NCBI GenBank assembly: GCA_004173185.1
Contig: SEFZ01000004.1
Span: 1-64,000, forward strand
From: Sphingomonadales bacterium
GTDB taxonomy: Bacteria; Pseudomonadota; Alphaproteobacteria; Sphingomonadales; Sphingomonadaceae
Reading direction: 5' to 3'
Length of the DNA: 64,000 bases
Shown here piece after piece: positions 17,830 through 24,726 of this stretch (position 1 is its first letter; each line of letters begins with the position of its first letter). Under the pieces are notes generated by a model. The model did no database searches and had not been told where the DNA came from. It was given only the letters and a program-made list of their open reading frames with translations. Position numbers and translations under genes: made by a program.

Positions 17830-18852
17830 CTATGCGCCTTCGCGCGCCGAATCCTCAGCGAAGGCGCGGGCTTCATCCGAATCCTCGAATCGATAGCCCA
17901 GCCGCGCATGGCCCATCACCGGGCCGGTGACATCGGCGACAAGATAGATCGGCCGCTTCTTCGATTCGACGTATAGCCGCCCCAGATATTCGCCGATCAT
18001 GCCGAGCACGAACATCTGCACCGCGCCGAGTATCACCATGACCAGCATCAGCGATGTCCAGCCGGCGATGGCGTGGCCGAACAGCCAGCCCGCGAGGATG
18101 TAAAAGATCAGCAGCACCGATGCTCCGGTCAGAACGAGACCTGCATGGCTGGCGAAGCGCAGCGGCGCAGTCGAAAAGCCGGTGATCGCATCGAAGGCGA
18201 GGCGCAGCATTTTCGAGAGCGGATAATGAGTCTCTCCCGCGACCCGCTCGTGCCGGTCATAGGGGAAGGGCACCTGTTTGAAGCCGACCCAGGCGACCAT
18301 GCCACGGATGAAACGCGCCTGTTCGGGGAGCGACAGAAACGCATCGAGCGCGCGGCGGCTCATCAGGCGGAAATCGCCGGTATCGAGCGGGATCGGCGTG
18401 TCGGTGATCCGGTCGAGCATCCGGTAAAAGACTGCGGCGGTCGCCTTTTTGAACAGGCTCTCGCCATCGCGCTTGCGGCGCACGGCATAGACGACATCGG
18501 CCCCCTGCGATTTCATCGCAGCGCGCATATCGGTCAGCAATTCGGGCGGATCCTGCAGGTCGGCGTCGATGATCAGAATCTGCTTGCCCGCGCACAGATC
18601 GAGCCCGGCGGTCAGCGCAAGCTGGTGGCCATGGTTGCGCGAGAGGTTGATCGCGACGAGGCGCGGATCGGTGAGCGACAGCCGCTGCATCACTTGCCAG
18701 CTCGCATCGCGCGAGCCGTCGTTGATCAGGACGATCTCATAATCCTCGCCCACCGCCGCCTTGGCCGCCGCCGAGACGCGGCTGTGCAGCATCTCGAGGC
18801 ACGCCTCTTCATTATAGCAGGGGATGACAACGGAAAGCGCGGGCCTCTTCAT
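17830..18852 (-). CDS. Polyprenyl-phosphate glycosyltransferase, GT2 (GtrB/ArnC/DPM1-like)
   Basis: Protein of 340 residues. The GT2 catalytic domain (1-230) has SVVIPCYNEEACL, the D-x-D-like IIDADLQDPPELL, the segment VVYAVRRKRDGES and TGDFRLMSRRALD. The C-terminus contributes two transmembrane helices (about 235-262 and 270-295) ending GEYLGRLYVESKKRPIYLV. This is the layout of GtrB/ArnC enzymes that load a sugar onto undecaprenyl phosphate. With the adjacent GtrA-like flippase and the GT-C transferase, it makes a plausible three-step lipid-carrier glycosylation path: load, flip, transfer. Start ATG 18852. Confidence 0.9.
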   Translation of the reverse strand: MKRPALSVVIPCYNEEACLEMLHSRVSAAAKAAVGEDYEIVLINDGSRDASWQVMQRLSLTDPRLVAINLSRNHGHQLALTAGLDLCAGKQILIIDADLQDPPELLTDMRAAMKSQGADVVYAVRRKRDGESLFKKATAAVFYRMLDRITDTPIPLDTGDFRLMSRRALDAFLSLPEQARFIRGMVAWVGFKQVPFPYDRHERVAGETHYPLSKMLRLAFDAITGFSTAPLRFASHAGLVLTGASVLLIFYILAGWLFGHAIAGWTSLMLVMVILGAVQMFVLGMIGEYLGRLYVESKKRPIYLVADVTGPVMGHARLGYRFEDSDEARAFAEDSAREGA

Positions 18853-18895
18853 GACCGAGCCTTAGCGCTGTTGCAGTCTGGCGTCGAGCAACCGC

Positions 18896-19195
18896 TCAGC
18901 GGCCCGCGACGATCGATTTGAGGAAAGCGAGGTGCGCCAGGAACGCTGCCCGGCCAGTGTCGGTGAGCGAGACGAGTGTGCGGAAGCGCTTGCCCGCCGG
19001 TTCCTTCTCGATCGACACATAACCGGCCTTTTCCAGCGTCGCGAGGTGCGCGCCGAGATTGCCGTCGGTTGCCTCGGTCACGCCCTTGAGCCGCGAGAAA
19101 TCGAGCGGTTTCGAATCCGGCTCGGCGTCGAGCGCGGCGAGGATGCGCAGGCGAGTCGTCTGGTGGACGACTTCATCGGGGATCGCGTCGCTCAT
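18896..19195 (-). CDS. Winged-helix transcriptional regulator (ArsR/MarR-like small type)
   Basis: Protein of 99 residues consisting almost entirely of one winged-helix DNA-binding domain: RLRILAALDAEPDSKPLDF, the recognition-helix region EATDGNLGAHLATLEKAGYVSI, then the wing KEPAGKRFRTLVSLTDTGR. It belongs to the short winged-helix proteins that bind palindromes as dimers. It is the last gene of a three-gene operon (ATGA overlap with the membrane protein, which in turn overlaps the hydrolase). The operon promoter carries tandem palindromes, so autoregulation is likely. No metal-binding cysteines are present. Confidence 0.85.
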   Translation of the reverse strand: MSDAIPDEVVHQTTRLRILAALDAEPDSKPLDFSRLKGVTEATDGNLGAHLATLEKAGYVSIEKEPAGKRFRTLVSLTDTGRAAFLAHLAFLKSIVAGR

Positions 19196-19734
19196 GCCCG
19201 GCGCAACCACAATCCGCTGACGATCAGCGCACCGCCGCCGCCCAGCGCCAGCCACAAATAGAGATGGCTGGGATCGCCAAACCAGCCGAACAGCACCAAA
19301 GCCGCGAGCGCCAGCCCGATCCACGCAAAGCGCGGCCCGCTCCAGATGCCGACGACGATATAGACCGTCGCCACGGTGAGTGAGACGATCGCGTTCGCCT
19401 GAAGCTGATCGCGGACGCCCGCGACTGCCATGATCGCCGCGAAGAAGCCGAAGATCGCCAGCGCCATCAGCGCATAGCGCCCCGTGCCCTTGCCCGCGCC
19501 ACCGCCAAGCCCCGGCCCCATCATAGACCAGATGATGCCGATGGGCACTCCGATCAGCCAGCTTTTGGCTCCCCAGACCGGGATCAGCTGGGTGCAGAGA
19601 TTACATATCAGCCACACCAGCCCCCAGCCGATCAGCTTGTCGCCGGCATGAGCATAGCGGCGCAATTCGCCCGAGCGCTCACGCGCGCTATCGATCGAAG
19701 CGAGCGCGCTCGCGGCATCGTCCCGGTCGATCAT
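19192..19734 (-). CDS. Multi-spanning membrane protein of unknown function
   Basis: Protein of 180 residues with a charged N-terminal helix (about 1-32) and five hydrophobic segments (about 35-53, 58-74, 87-106, 115-132, 137-178). I recognise no family motif beyond a general resemblance to the small membrane proteins that sit next to short winged-helix regulators in sphingomonads and xanthomonads. It overlaps both neighbours by four bases (ATGA), so the three proteins are made together. A sensing or accessory role for the regulator is possible but only inferred. Confidence 0.75.
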   Translation of the reverse strand: MIDRDDAASALASIDSARERSGELRRYAHAGDKLIGWGLVWLICNLCTQLIPVWGAKSWLIGVPIGIIWSMMGPGLGGGAGKGTGRYALMALAIFGFFAAIMAVAGVRDQLQANAIVSLTVATVYIVVGIWSGPRFAWIGLALAALVLFGWFGDPSHLYLWLALGGGGALIVSGLWLRRA

Positions 19735-20684
19735 TTCGGCGCTCCGATGCTTGCCTTGAAGAATGCCGCGACTCTGGCCCAGCTATCGGCGCGTGCAAAG
19801 CCGTTTCCGGCGTCGGTGCCGCCCATATTGGCCGCGCCCGAATTGTTGCCCGAACCATCGGACGGAGACATGCCGCCATGGCCTGCGTCCGCATAGGCGA
19901 TATGCGTGTGGGCATGCTTGAAGCCCTTGGCATCGAGGCGTGCGATCACCTGATCTCCCATCGCCGCTGAGGGCCACAGCGCGTCGCTCTTGCCCGAAAG
20001 CAACAGCACCGGTCCGTTGATCTTCTCGACGGGTATGATGGAGTCGGGATGTTCGTCCGCAAACTTCAGGCTGCGCGCGTACAAATCGAGGATCGACGTG
20101 AACGGCGCACTGGTATCGTAAGCGAGGTAAGGCACCGGCCGGCCATTCAGGCTGAAGGTCGATTTCACATCGGTGTAATTGGCGAAGTTGATCCCCTGCC
20201 ACACCACCGAGCTTGGCACGACCGCGACGACTGCGTGGATCGCCGGCTCCCGCGACGCGATCAGCAGCGCCGCCTCGCCGCCCTTGGAGATGCCGTACAG
20301 CCCGATATGCTGGGCATCGACGAGCGGGTTGGCCTGTAGCCAAGCCACGCTTTTGCCAAAATATTCTAGCTGCACTTCCTGCAATTGTTCGGGCAGTCCC
20401 TCGGCCTTGAAATATGCCAGAGCGAGCACGCCATAGCCTTGCCTGGACAGCGCTTCCCCAAGCTTCTTGCCACCGCCTTCGCCGCCTTCCGAGCCGCCCA
20501 ACACAAGGATCGCCGGGCCGCGCTTGCCGCTCGCGGGCGGATACCAGGTTGCGACCAATCCGTTGTCGCGCACCGTCACGCCCGTTGCCGCCACAGCCTG
20601 CGGGGCGGTCTGCCCCGTCGAGATCGTTGCCGGGACCGTGGCGGTGCAAAGCGCCAGCGCTGCGATTGAAATCATCCCTTTCAT
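19731..20684 (-). CDS. Exported alpha/beta hydrolase, BAAT C-terminal / acyl-CoA thioester hydrolase type
   Basis: Protein of 317 residues. ATG 20684 has GGAGG five bases upstream; the ATG at 20696 would precede that site. Residues 1-25 look like a signal peptide. The hydrolase core shows AILVLGGSEGG (oxyanion region), VLALAYFKAEGLP, the nucleophile elbow GISKGGEAALL (Ser), then VLLLSGKSDALWPS (Asp) and the late histidine DAGHGG. This is the BAAT-C arrangement found in acyl-CoA thioesterases and amino-acid N-acyltransferases. An unusual Gly/Asn/Ser-rich insert follows the catalytic His (SGNNSGAANMGGTDAG). It is the first gene of the operon governed by the palindromes at 20699-20752. Confidence 0.85.
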   Translation of the reverse strand: MKGMISIAALALCTATVPATISTGQTAPQAVAATGVTVRDNGLVATWYPPASGKRGPAILVLGGSEGGEGGGKKLGEALSRQGYGVLALAYFKAEGLPEQLQEVQLEYFGKSVAWLQANPLVDAQHIGLYGISKGGEAALLIASREPAIHAVVAVVPSSVVWQGINFANYTDVKSTFSLNGRPVPYLAYDTSAPFTSILDLYARSLKFADEHPDSIIPVEKINGPVLLLSGKSDALWPSAAMGDQVIARLDAKGFKHAHTHIAYADAGHGGMSPSDGSGNNSGAANMGGTDAGNGFARADSWARVAAFFKASIGAPK

Positions 20685-20698
20685 ATCGTCCTCCATTC

Positions 20699-20752
20699 AC
20701 TCTGTTTGGCAGATACTCTGAATAACAGAGTTATTACTCTGCATCGCAGAGT
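20699..20752 (-). promoter_or_regulatory. Array of 17-bp ACTCTG-N5-CAGAGT palindromes (probable operator)
   Basis: Two perfect-arm palindromes are present: 20715-20731 (ACTCTG, five bases, CAGAGT) and 20736-20752 (the same arms, extended to ACTCTGC/GCAGAGT). Their centres are 21 bases apart, two helical turns. A third degenerate copy is at 20699-20715 (ACTCTG-N5-CAGATA). They lie 15-68 bases upstream of the hydrolase start, where a promoter is expected. The obvious candidate ligand is the winged-helix regulator encoded at the end of the same operon. Confidence 0.65.
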
Positions 20753-20816
20753 GAGTCAAGCGGCTTCATCGCTCGGGGTTGACCCGCCCCGATTGCAACC
20801 GTAAGGGTCGTGCTAA

Positions 20817-20831
20817 TGCGAGTTAGTCGCA
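20817..20831 (+). promoter_or_regulatory. Fur-like palindrome TGCGA-N5-TCGCA upstream of heme receptor
   Basis: A perfect 15-base inverted repeat (TGCGA GTTAG TCGCA) ends 18 bases before the receptor ATG. Iron-responsive sites in GC-rich proteobacteria often take the form TGCGA-N5-TCGCA, so Fur control is a reasonable inference. Its position close to the start means it would overlap the transcription start or early leader. Confidence 0.5.
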
Positions 20832-20849
20832 ATAGCGAAAGGGTTTGAA

Positions 20850-23051
20850 ATGAAGTGCCAATTGGTGGCGGGGATCAGTCTCGTGGCATGCGCGGCGGCA
20901 ACGCCGGCATTCGCGCAGGATGCCGTGCCGAGCGTCGAGGCAGAGACGGTGGCCTATGCCGCCCCGAGCGATCACTGGATCACGGTCACCGCGACTCGCC
21001 AGCCGATCGCGGTCGCCGATGCCCCCGCCACGGTCACCGTGATCGACGAAAAGCGGATCGCCGACGAACTCGTCACCGACATCAAGGACCTTGTCCGCTA
21101 CGAGCCCGGCGTCACCGTACCGCGTTCGCCCACGCGCTTCGGCGCGGCGGCTGGCACCACCGGACGTGCAGGAAATGAAGGCTTCATCGTTCGCGGCATT
21201 GGCGGCAATCGGGTGCTGATCCAGGTGGATGGTGTTCGCGTGCCCGATGGCTTCGGCTTTGGCGCGCAATCGGTGGGACGCGGCGACTATGTCGATCTAG
21301 GGTTGGTAAAGTCGGTCGAGATCCTGCGCGGTCCGGCATCGGCGCTATATGGCAGTGACGGCCTGTCGGGCGCGGTCAGCTTCATCACCAGCGATCCGAG
21401 CGATTTCCTGACCGGCGGCAAGTCGATCGGCGGCGTCGTCCGCGCAGCCTATAGCTCGTCGGACAATGAGTTCGCGGAGACGGCGATCCTCGCGGGCCGC
21501 ACCGGCGATATCGCCGCGATGGTCGCTTATACGCGCCGCGATTATAACGAGCTTGAGAATAAGGGCGTTGTCGGCGGGACCGGCGCGACGCGCACGATCG
21601 CCAATCCGCAGGATGGCCACTCGAACGCCTTTCTTGGCCGCTTCACCTGGGAAACGGGCGGGCACAAACTGCGCCTGACCGGCGAATATCTCGACACGTT
21701 CCTGAGCACTGATGTGCTGACTGGCCGCAGCGCCACGATCGATCTGCTCCGCGCCCGCGACACCGGCAAGCGCGCGCGTGTCGCGGCCGACTGGACCTGG
21801 ACCGGCGAAGGCGCGATCGATTACTGGCGTTTGAGCGCCTATTGGCAGGATGCGGAGGACCGCCAGTTCACCGACGAGGACCGCACCCCGGCGGCCGATC
21901 GCGAGCGCCTCAACACCTTCGAGAACCGCGTATTTGGCGCTTCCGCCGAGATACGCGCCGGCTTCGACACCGGTCCGCTGGCACACCGCCTGGTGATCGG
22001 CGGCGATGTCAGCCAGACCCGGCAGGAGGGTATGCGCAGCGGCACCGTGCCAACGCCCCCCGATGTCTTCCCGAGCCGCGCGTTCCCAAACACCGATTAC
22101 ACGCTCGCCGGCGCATTCATCGCCGATGAAATCGCGATCGGGCCGGTCACGCTCTACCCGGCACTGCGCTTCGACTCCTATGATCTGTCGCCCAAGCGCG
22201 ATGCCTTGCTCCCGGCCACCATGCCCATTTCGGGCAGCAGCGGCTCGCGAGTCTCGCCCAAATTCGGCGCGGTGGTGAAGCTGGGCGGCGATTTCCGCTT
22301 GTTCGGCAATTACGCGCGCGGCTTCAAGGCGCCCGAGCCGAGCCAGGTGAACCAGTTCTTCGAGAATCTGGCGTTCGGATACACGTCGCGCCCGAACCCG
22401 GACCTGAGGCCCGAGACGAGCGAGAGCTTCGAAGGCGGCCTGCGCTATAATGGCGATGCGGTGAGCGCCAGCATCACGGCGTTCAAGGCCGATTATGACG
22501 ACTTCATCTCGCAGGAAGTGGTGGCGGGCATCGGCACCACGGCAAGTCCGCTGGTCTTCCAGTTCGTCAACGTCAACCGCGTCGAAGTGAAGGGTGCGGA
22601 AGCCAAGATCGAAGCGCGCAGCCCGAATGGCTTCACGGGGCAAGTCGCGCTTTCCTATGCCACGGGCGACGGCATCGGGCCGACAGGCGTGCGCACGCCG
22701 CTTTCGACCATCGAGCCGACCAAGCTGGTGTTCGGCGGCGGCTATCGCGATCCGGCGGGGCGCTTCGGCGGCCAGCTGATCGCGACCTATAGCGCGCAAA
22801 AGGAAAGCAACCGCACCACCGGCGTATGCACCACAGCCTGCTACGCACCCGGCGCGTTCATGATCCTCGATGCCACCGCCTATTTCCGGCTCACGGAAGG
22901 GGTGACGGTGCGCGCGGGTATCTTCAACATCTTCGATCGCAAATATGCCTGGTGGAACGATGTTCGCGGGCTCGCCAGCAGTTCGGCGATCAAGGACGCC
23001 TATACGCAGCCCGGCCGCAATGGCAGTGTCTCTGTCAGCTATCGCTTCTGA
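20850..23051 (+). CDS. TonB-dependent heme/hemoglobin-type outer-membrane receptor
   Basis: Protein of 733 residues. A signal peptide (1-22, ending AFAQ) is followed by a TonB-box region (HWITVTATR, about 42-50), a plug domain (about 52-160) with VTVIDEKRIADELVTDIKDL, VRGIGGNRVLIQVDGVRVPD and VEILRGPASALYGSDGLSG, then a 22-strand barrel. The C-terminus ends in aromatic F (SVSYRF), the outer-membrane signal. The plug and barrel resemble the hemoglobin/transferrin/lactoferrin receptor group (FRAP-NPNL-like box RGFKAPEPSQVNQ and RPNPDLRPETSESFEGG). It imports heme or a heme-protein ligand with TonB energy. A Fur-like site lies just upstream and the DUF6607 partner gene follows by 22 bases. Confidence 0.92.
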   Translation: MKCQLVAGISLVACAAATPAFAQDAVPSVEAETVAYAAPSDHWITVTATRQPIAVADAPATVTVIDEKRIADELVTDIKDLVRYEPGVTVPRSPTRFGAAAGTTGRAGNEGFIVRGIGGNRVLIQVDGVRVPDGFGFGAQSVGRGDYVDLGLVKSVEILRGPASALYGSDGLSGAVSFITSDPSDFLTGGKSIGGVVRAAYSSSDNEFAETAILAGRTGDIAAMVAYTRRDYNELENKGVVGGTGATRTIANPQDGHSNAFLGRFTWETGGHKLRLTGEYLDTFLSTDVLTGRSATIDLLRARDTGKRARVAADWTWTGEGAIDYWRLSAYWQDAEDRQFTDEDRTPAADRERLNTFENRVFGASAEIRAGFDTGPLAHRLVIGGDVSQTRQEGMRSGTVPTPPDVFPSRAFPNTDYTLAGAFIADEIAIGPVTLYPALRFDSYDLSPKRDALLPATMPISGSSGSRVSPKFGAVVKLGGDFRLFGNYARGFKAPEPSQVNQFFENLAFGYTSRPNPDLRPETSESFEGGLRYNGDAVSASITAFKADYDDFISQEVVAGIGTTASPLVFQFVNVNRVEVKGAEAKIEARSPNGFTGQVALSYATGDGIGPTGVRTPLSTIEPTKLVFGGGYRDPAGRFGGQLIATYSAQKESNRTTGVCTTACYAPGAFMILDATAYFRLTEGVTVRAGIFNIFDRKYAWWNDVRGLASSSAIKDAYTQPGRNGSVSVSYRF

Positions 23052-23073
23052 TTCGCATTAAGGACGAAACAAG

Positions 23074-24057
23074 ATGACGCTCAAGCTTTGGGGAGCGGTG
23101 CCGGCGGCATTGCTTCTGCTGGCCGCACCGGCCGCGATTGTGGTGCCCGCGCACGCCCAGACCGCTGGCACGCCAGCCTTTGCCGCGGACCGTTCTGACA
23201 TCCTCGCGATGGCCGGCAACTATAAGGTCAAGTTCGACATGCAGGAATCGACGCCGTGGCGCGCCGATTACACGCCTATTCCGGTCAAGGTTTCGGGCGG
23301 CCACGAAGTGGTTCGCGTGATCGAGGATACGGGCAAGATCATCCGCCTCCAGCATCTCCTCGTCGTCGATATGGGCGAGGGCAAGAAGATGGTGATCAAG
23401 CATTGGCGGCAGGATTGGGAATATGAGCCCGCCAGGGTGCTCACGTATGCCGATCGCGATCGCTGGGAATGGACCAAGCTTTCGCCCGCCGAGCGCAAGG
23501 GCGTCTGGTCGCAGACCGTGTACCAGGTCGATGACAGCCCGCGTTATGGCGGCTGGGGCAAATGGGAAGATGTCGGCGGGCTGCGCCGCTGGGAATCGAA
23601 CCAGAGCTGGCGTCCGCTCGCCCGCCGCGACGCGATCCGCGGTCCCGATTATGATCGCTATCTCGGTGTAAACCGCCACCAGATCAGCCCGGCGGGCTGG
23701 ATCCACTGGCAGGACAATATCAAGATCGGCGAAGGCGCGGGCGGCAAGCTCGAGCCGATCGTCTCCGAATATGTGCTCAACAGCTATGCCAAGTTCGACG
23801 GTTTCGACACCAAGTTCGCCGACGATTATTGGGCCGCGACCAAGGGCTATTGGGCCGCGATCCGCGCCGAATGGGACCGGATCGGCGCCGCCAAGAACGG
23901 TATCCGTATCACCGAGGAAGCCGATCACGGCACCGTGATCAGCGGCCGCGTACTGGAAATCGCCGATGAAGTGCAGGCGGGCAAGATCAGCGAAGCCGAT
24001 GCGATCAAGACCGCCAAGGCGCTGATGGATCAGGCGACCAAGGCGGCCGGGGGCTGA
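23074..24057 (+). CDS. DUF6607 family exported protein (heme-uptake partner)
   Basis: Protein of 327 residues with a signal peptide (1-29, ending AHAQ). The mature part is rich in Trp and Tyr: GNYKVKFDMQES near its start, then LVVDMGEGKKMVIKHWRQDWEYEP, YQVDDSPRYGGWGKWED, ESNQSWRPLARRD and HWQDNIKI. This is the conserved pattern of DUF6607 proteins that accompany hemin-type TonB receptors. The biochemical role is unknown; periplasmic handling of the receptor's cargo is inferred from the neighbourhood. It is cotranscribed with the receptor and followed by a clear terminator. Confidence 0.8.
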   Translation: MTLKLWGAVPAALLLLAAPAAIVVPAHAQTAGTPAFAADRSDILAMAGNYKVKFDMQESTPWRADYTPIPVKVSGGHEVVRVIEDTGKIIRLQHLLVVDMGEGKKMVIKHWRQDWEYEPARVLTYADRDRWEWTKLSPAERKGVWSQTVYQVDDSPRYGGWGKWEDVGGLRRWESNQSWRPLARRDAIRGPDYDRYLGVNRHQISPAGWIHWQDNIKIGEGAGGKLEPIVSEYVLNSYAKFDGFDTKFADDYWAATKGYWAAIRAEWDRIGAAKNGIRITEEADHGTVISGRVLEIADEVQAGKISEADAIKTAKALMDQATKAAGG

Positions 24058-24080
24058 ACCTGCGCATTTTCGATAAAGGG

Positions 24081-24106
24081 GAGGGGCGGCTTGCGGGCCG
24101 CCCTTT
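24081..24106 (+). terminator. Rho-independent terminator after the heme-receptor operon
   Basis: GGGCGGC (24084-24090) pairs with GCCGCCC (24097-24103) across a six-base loop and is followed by TTTCTCGTTT. It sits 24 bases after the DUF6607 stop. Confidence 0.75.
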
Positions 24107-24206
24107 CTCGTTTGGGCGTCTAAGTCGACACCAGATTGACACTATCGCGATCCGTTGCGGGGCATGGAGGCTCAGGCGAGGTCAGGCCAACGCGCGGGCT
24201 TTACGG

Positions 24207-24320
24207 CGCGAATGTTCCCTAATGTTCGCACTGACCATGGGTGTTCCGAGGCCGACGATTTCAAAGAGCAGCGGCAGTGCCGACCGGCTTAGCCAAGCAG
24301 GCGAAATCCTACATTGCAAG
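24207..24320 (-). repeat. Dispersed repeat, copy B (inverted relative to copy A at 17699-17813)
   Basis: This is the reverse complement of copy A, with about one base in six changed and a one-base length difference. The 31 bases at its left end are identical between the copies. With copy A it brackets 6.4 kb (GT2 gene through the heme-uptake operon). Confidence 0.8.
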
Positions 24321-24447
24321 GGTTGGTGGGGGCACATGCGGACAGTCGATCATCTCTATGTTTGGCCGGTGTTGGGCCGATTGCGGACTGTCGGGTTTTG
24401 GGAGCGAACTCGCAGAACCTGCCGTTCCTGCGAAGGGTCACTCGGAT

Positions 24448-24478
24448 GGCAAGCTTACGACCCAATGTCGGACGTTCG
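24448..24478 (+). repeat. Imperfect direct repeat, left copy (flanks tailspike gene)
   Basis: GGCAAGCTTACGACCCAATG and the following CGGACGTTCG resemble GGCAGCTTCCCACCCAATAG and CGGACGTCGC at 26916-26946, in the same orientation. About 25 of 31 positions agree when one gap is allowed. It may be a dispersed sphingomonad intergenic sequence rather than an attachment site. Confidence 0.45.
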
Positions 24479-24726
24479 ACCAGCTAAAGCAGCAGCCATT
24501 TAACGATACCCTTCGCCGCCTCCGCCAGAGCCGCGTCTGCGTGCGTCCACAACGGGCGCAGCGCCGCGCGGTCCCATTCTCGCCAGGCGGCTAGTTCGGC
24601 GATGGCCGCATGGCACGGCATCATCGATCGCGAAGTGCTGGCGCGAACCTCTATAATGTCGACATGGAGAATTACTGATAGCATTAGACCGTACCCGTCG
24701 TTGGCAACGGGGGAGCAGGATGTAGT

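Larger units (their letters stand above)
24107..24726. other. 620-base non-coding accessory stretch before the tailspike gene
   Basis: No convincing gene is seen here. It contains repeat copy B (24207-24320), one arm of an imperfect direct repeat (24448-24478), and a perfect TATAAT at 24652-24657 on the plus strand that could serve the tailspike gene 70 bases downstream, although no matching -35 element is evident. A short minus-strand frame (24484-24624, 46 codons) has no recognisable features. Confidence 0.6.

Noticed and set aside
17643..17909. Frames across repeat copy A and copy B that share MFALT-like starts
   Set aside because: The similarity comes from the DNA repeat itself; frames differ afterwards and run over a real gene.
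24484..24624. Short minus-strand frame of 46 codons ending KWLLL
   Set aside because: No ribosome site, no recognisable family, and it lies in repeat-rich non-coding DNA; likely chance.
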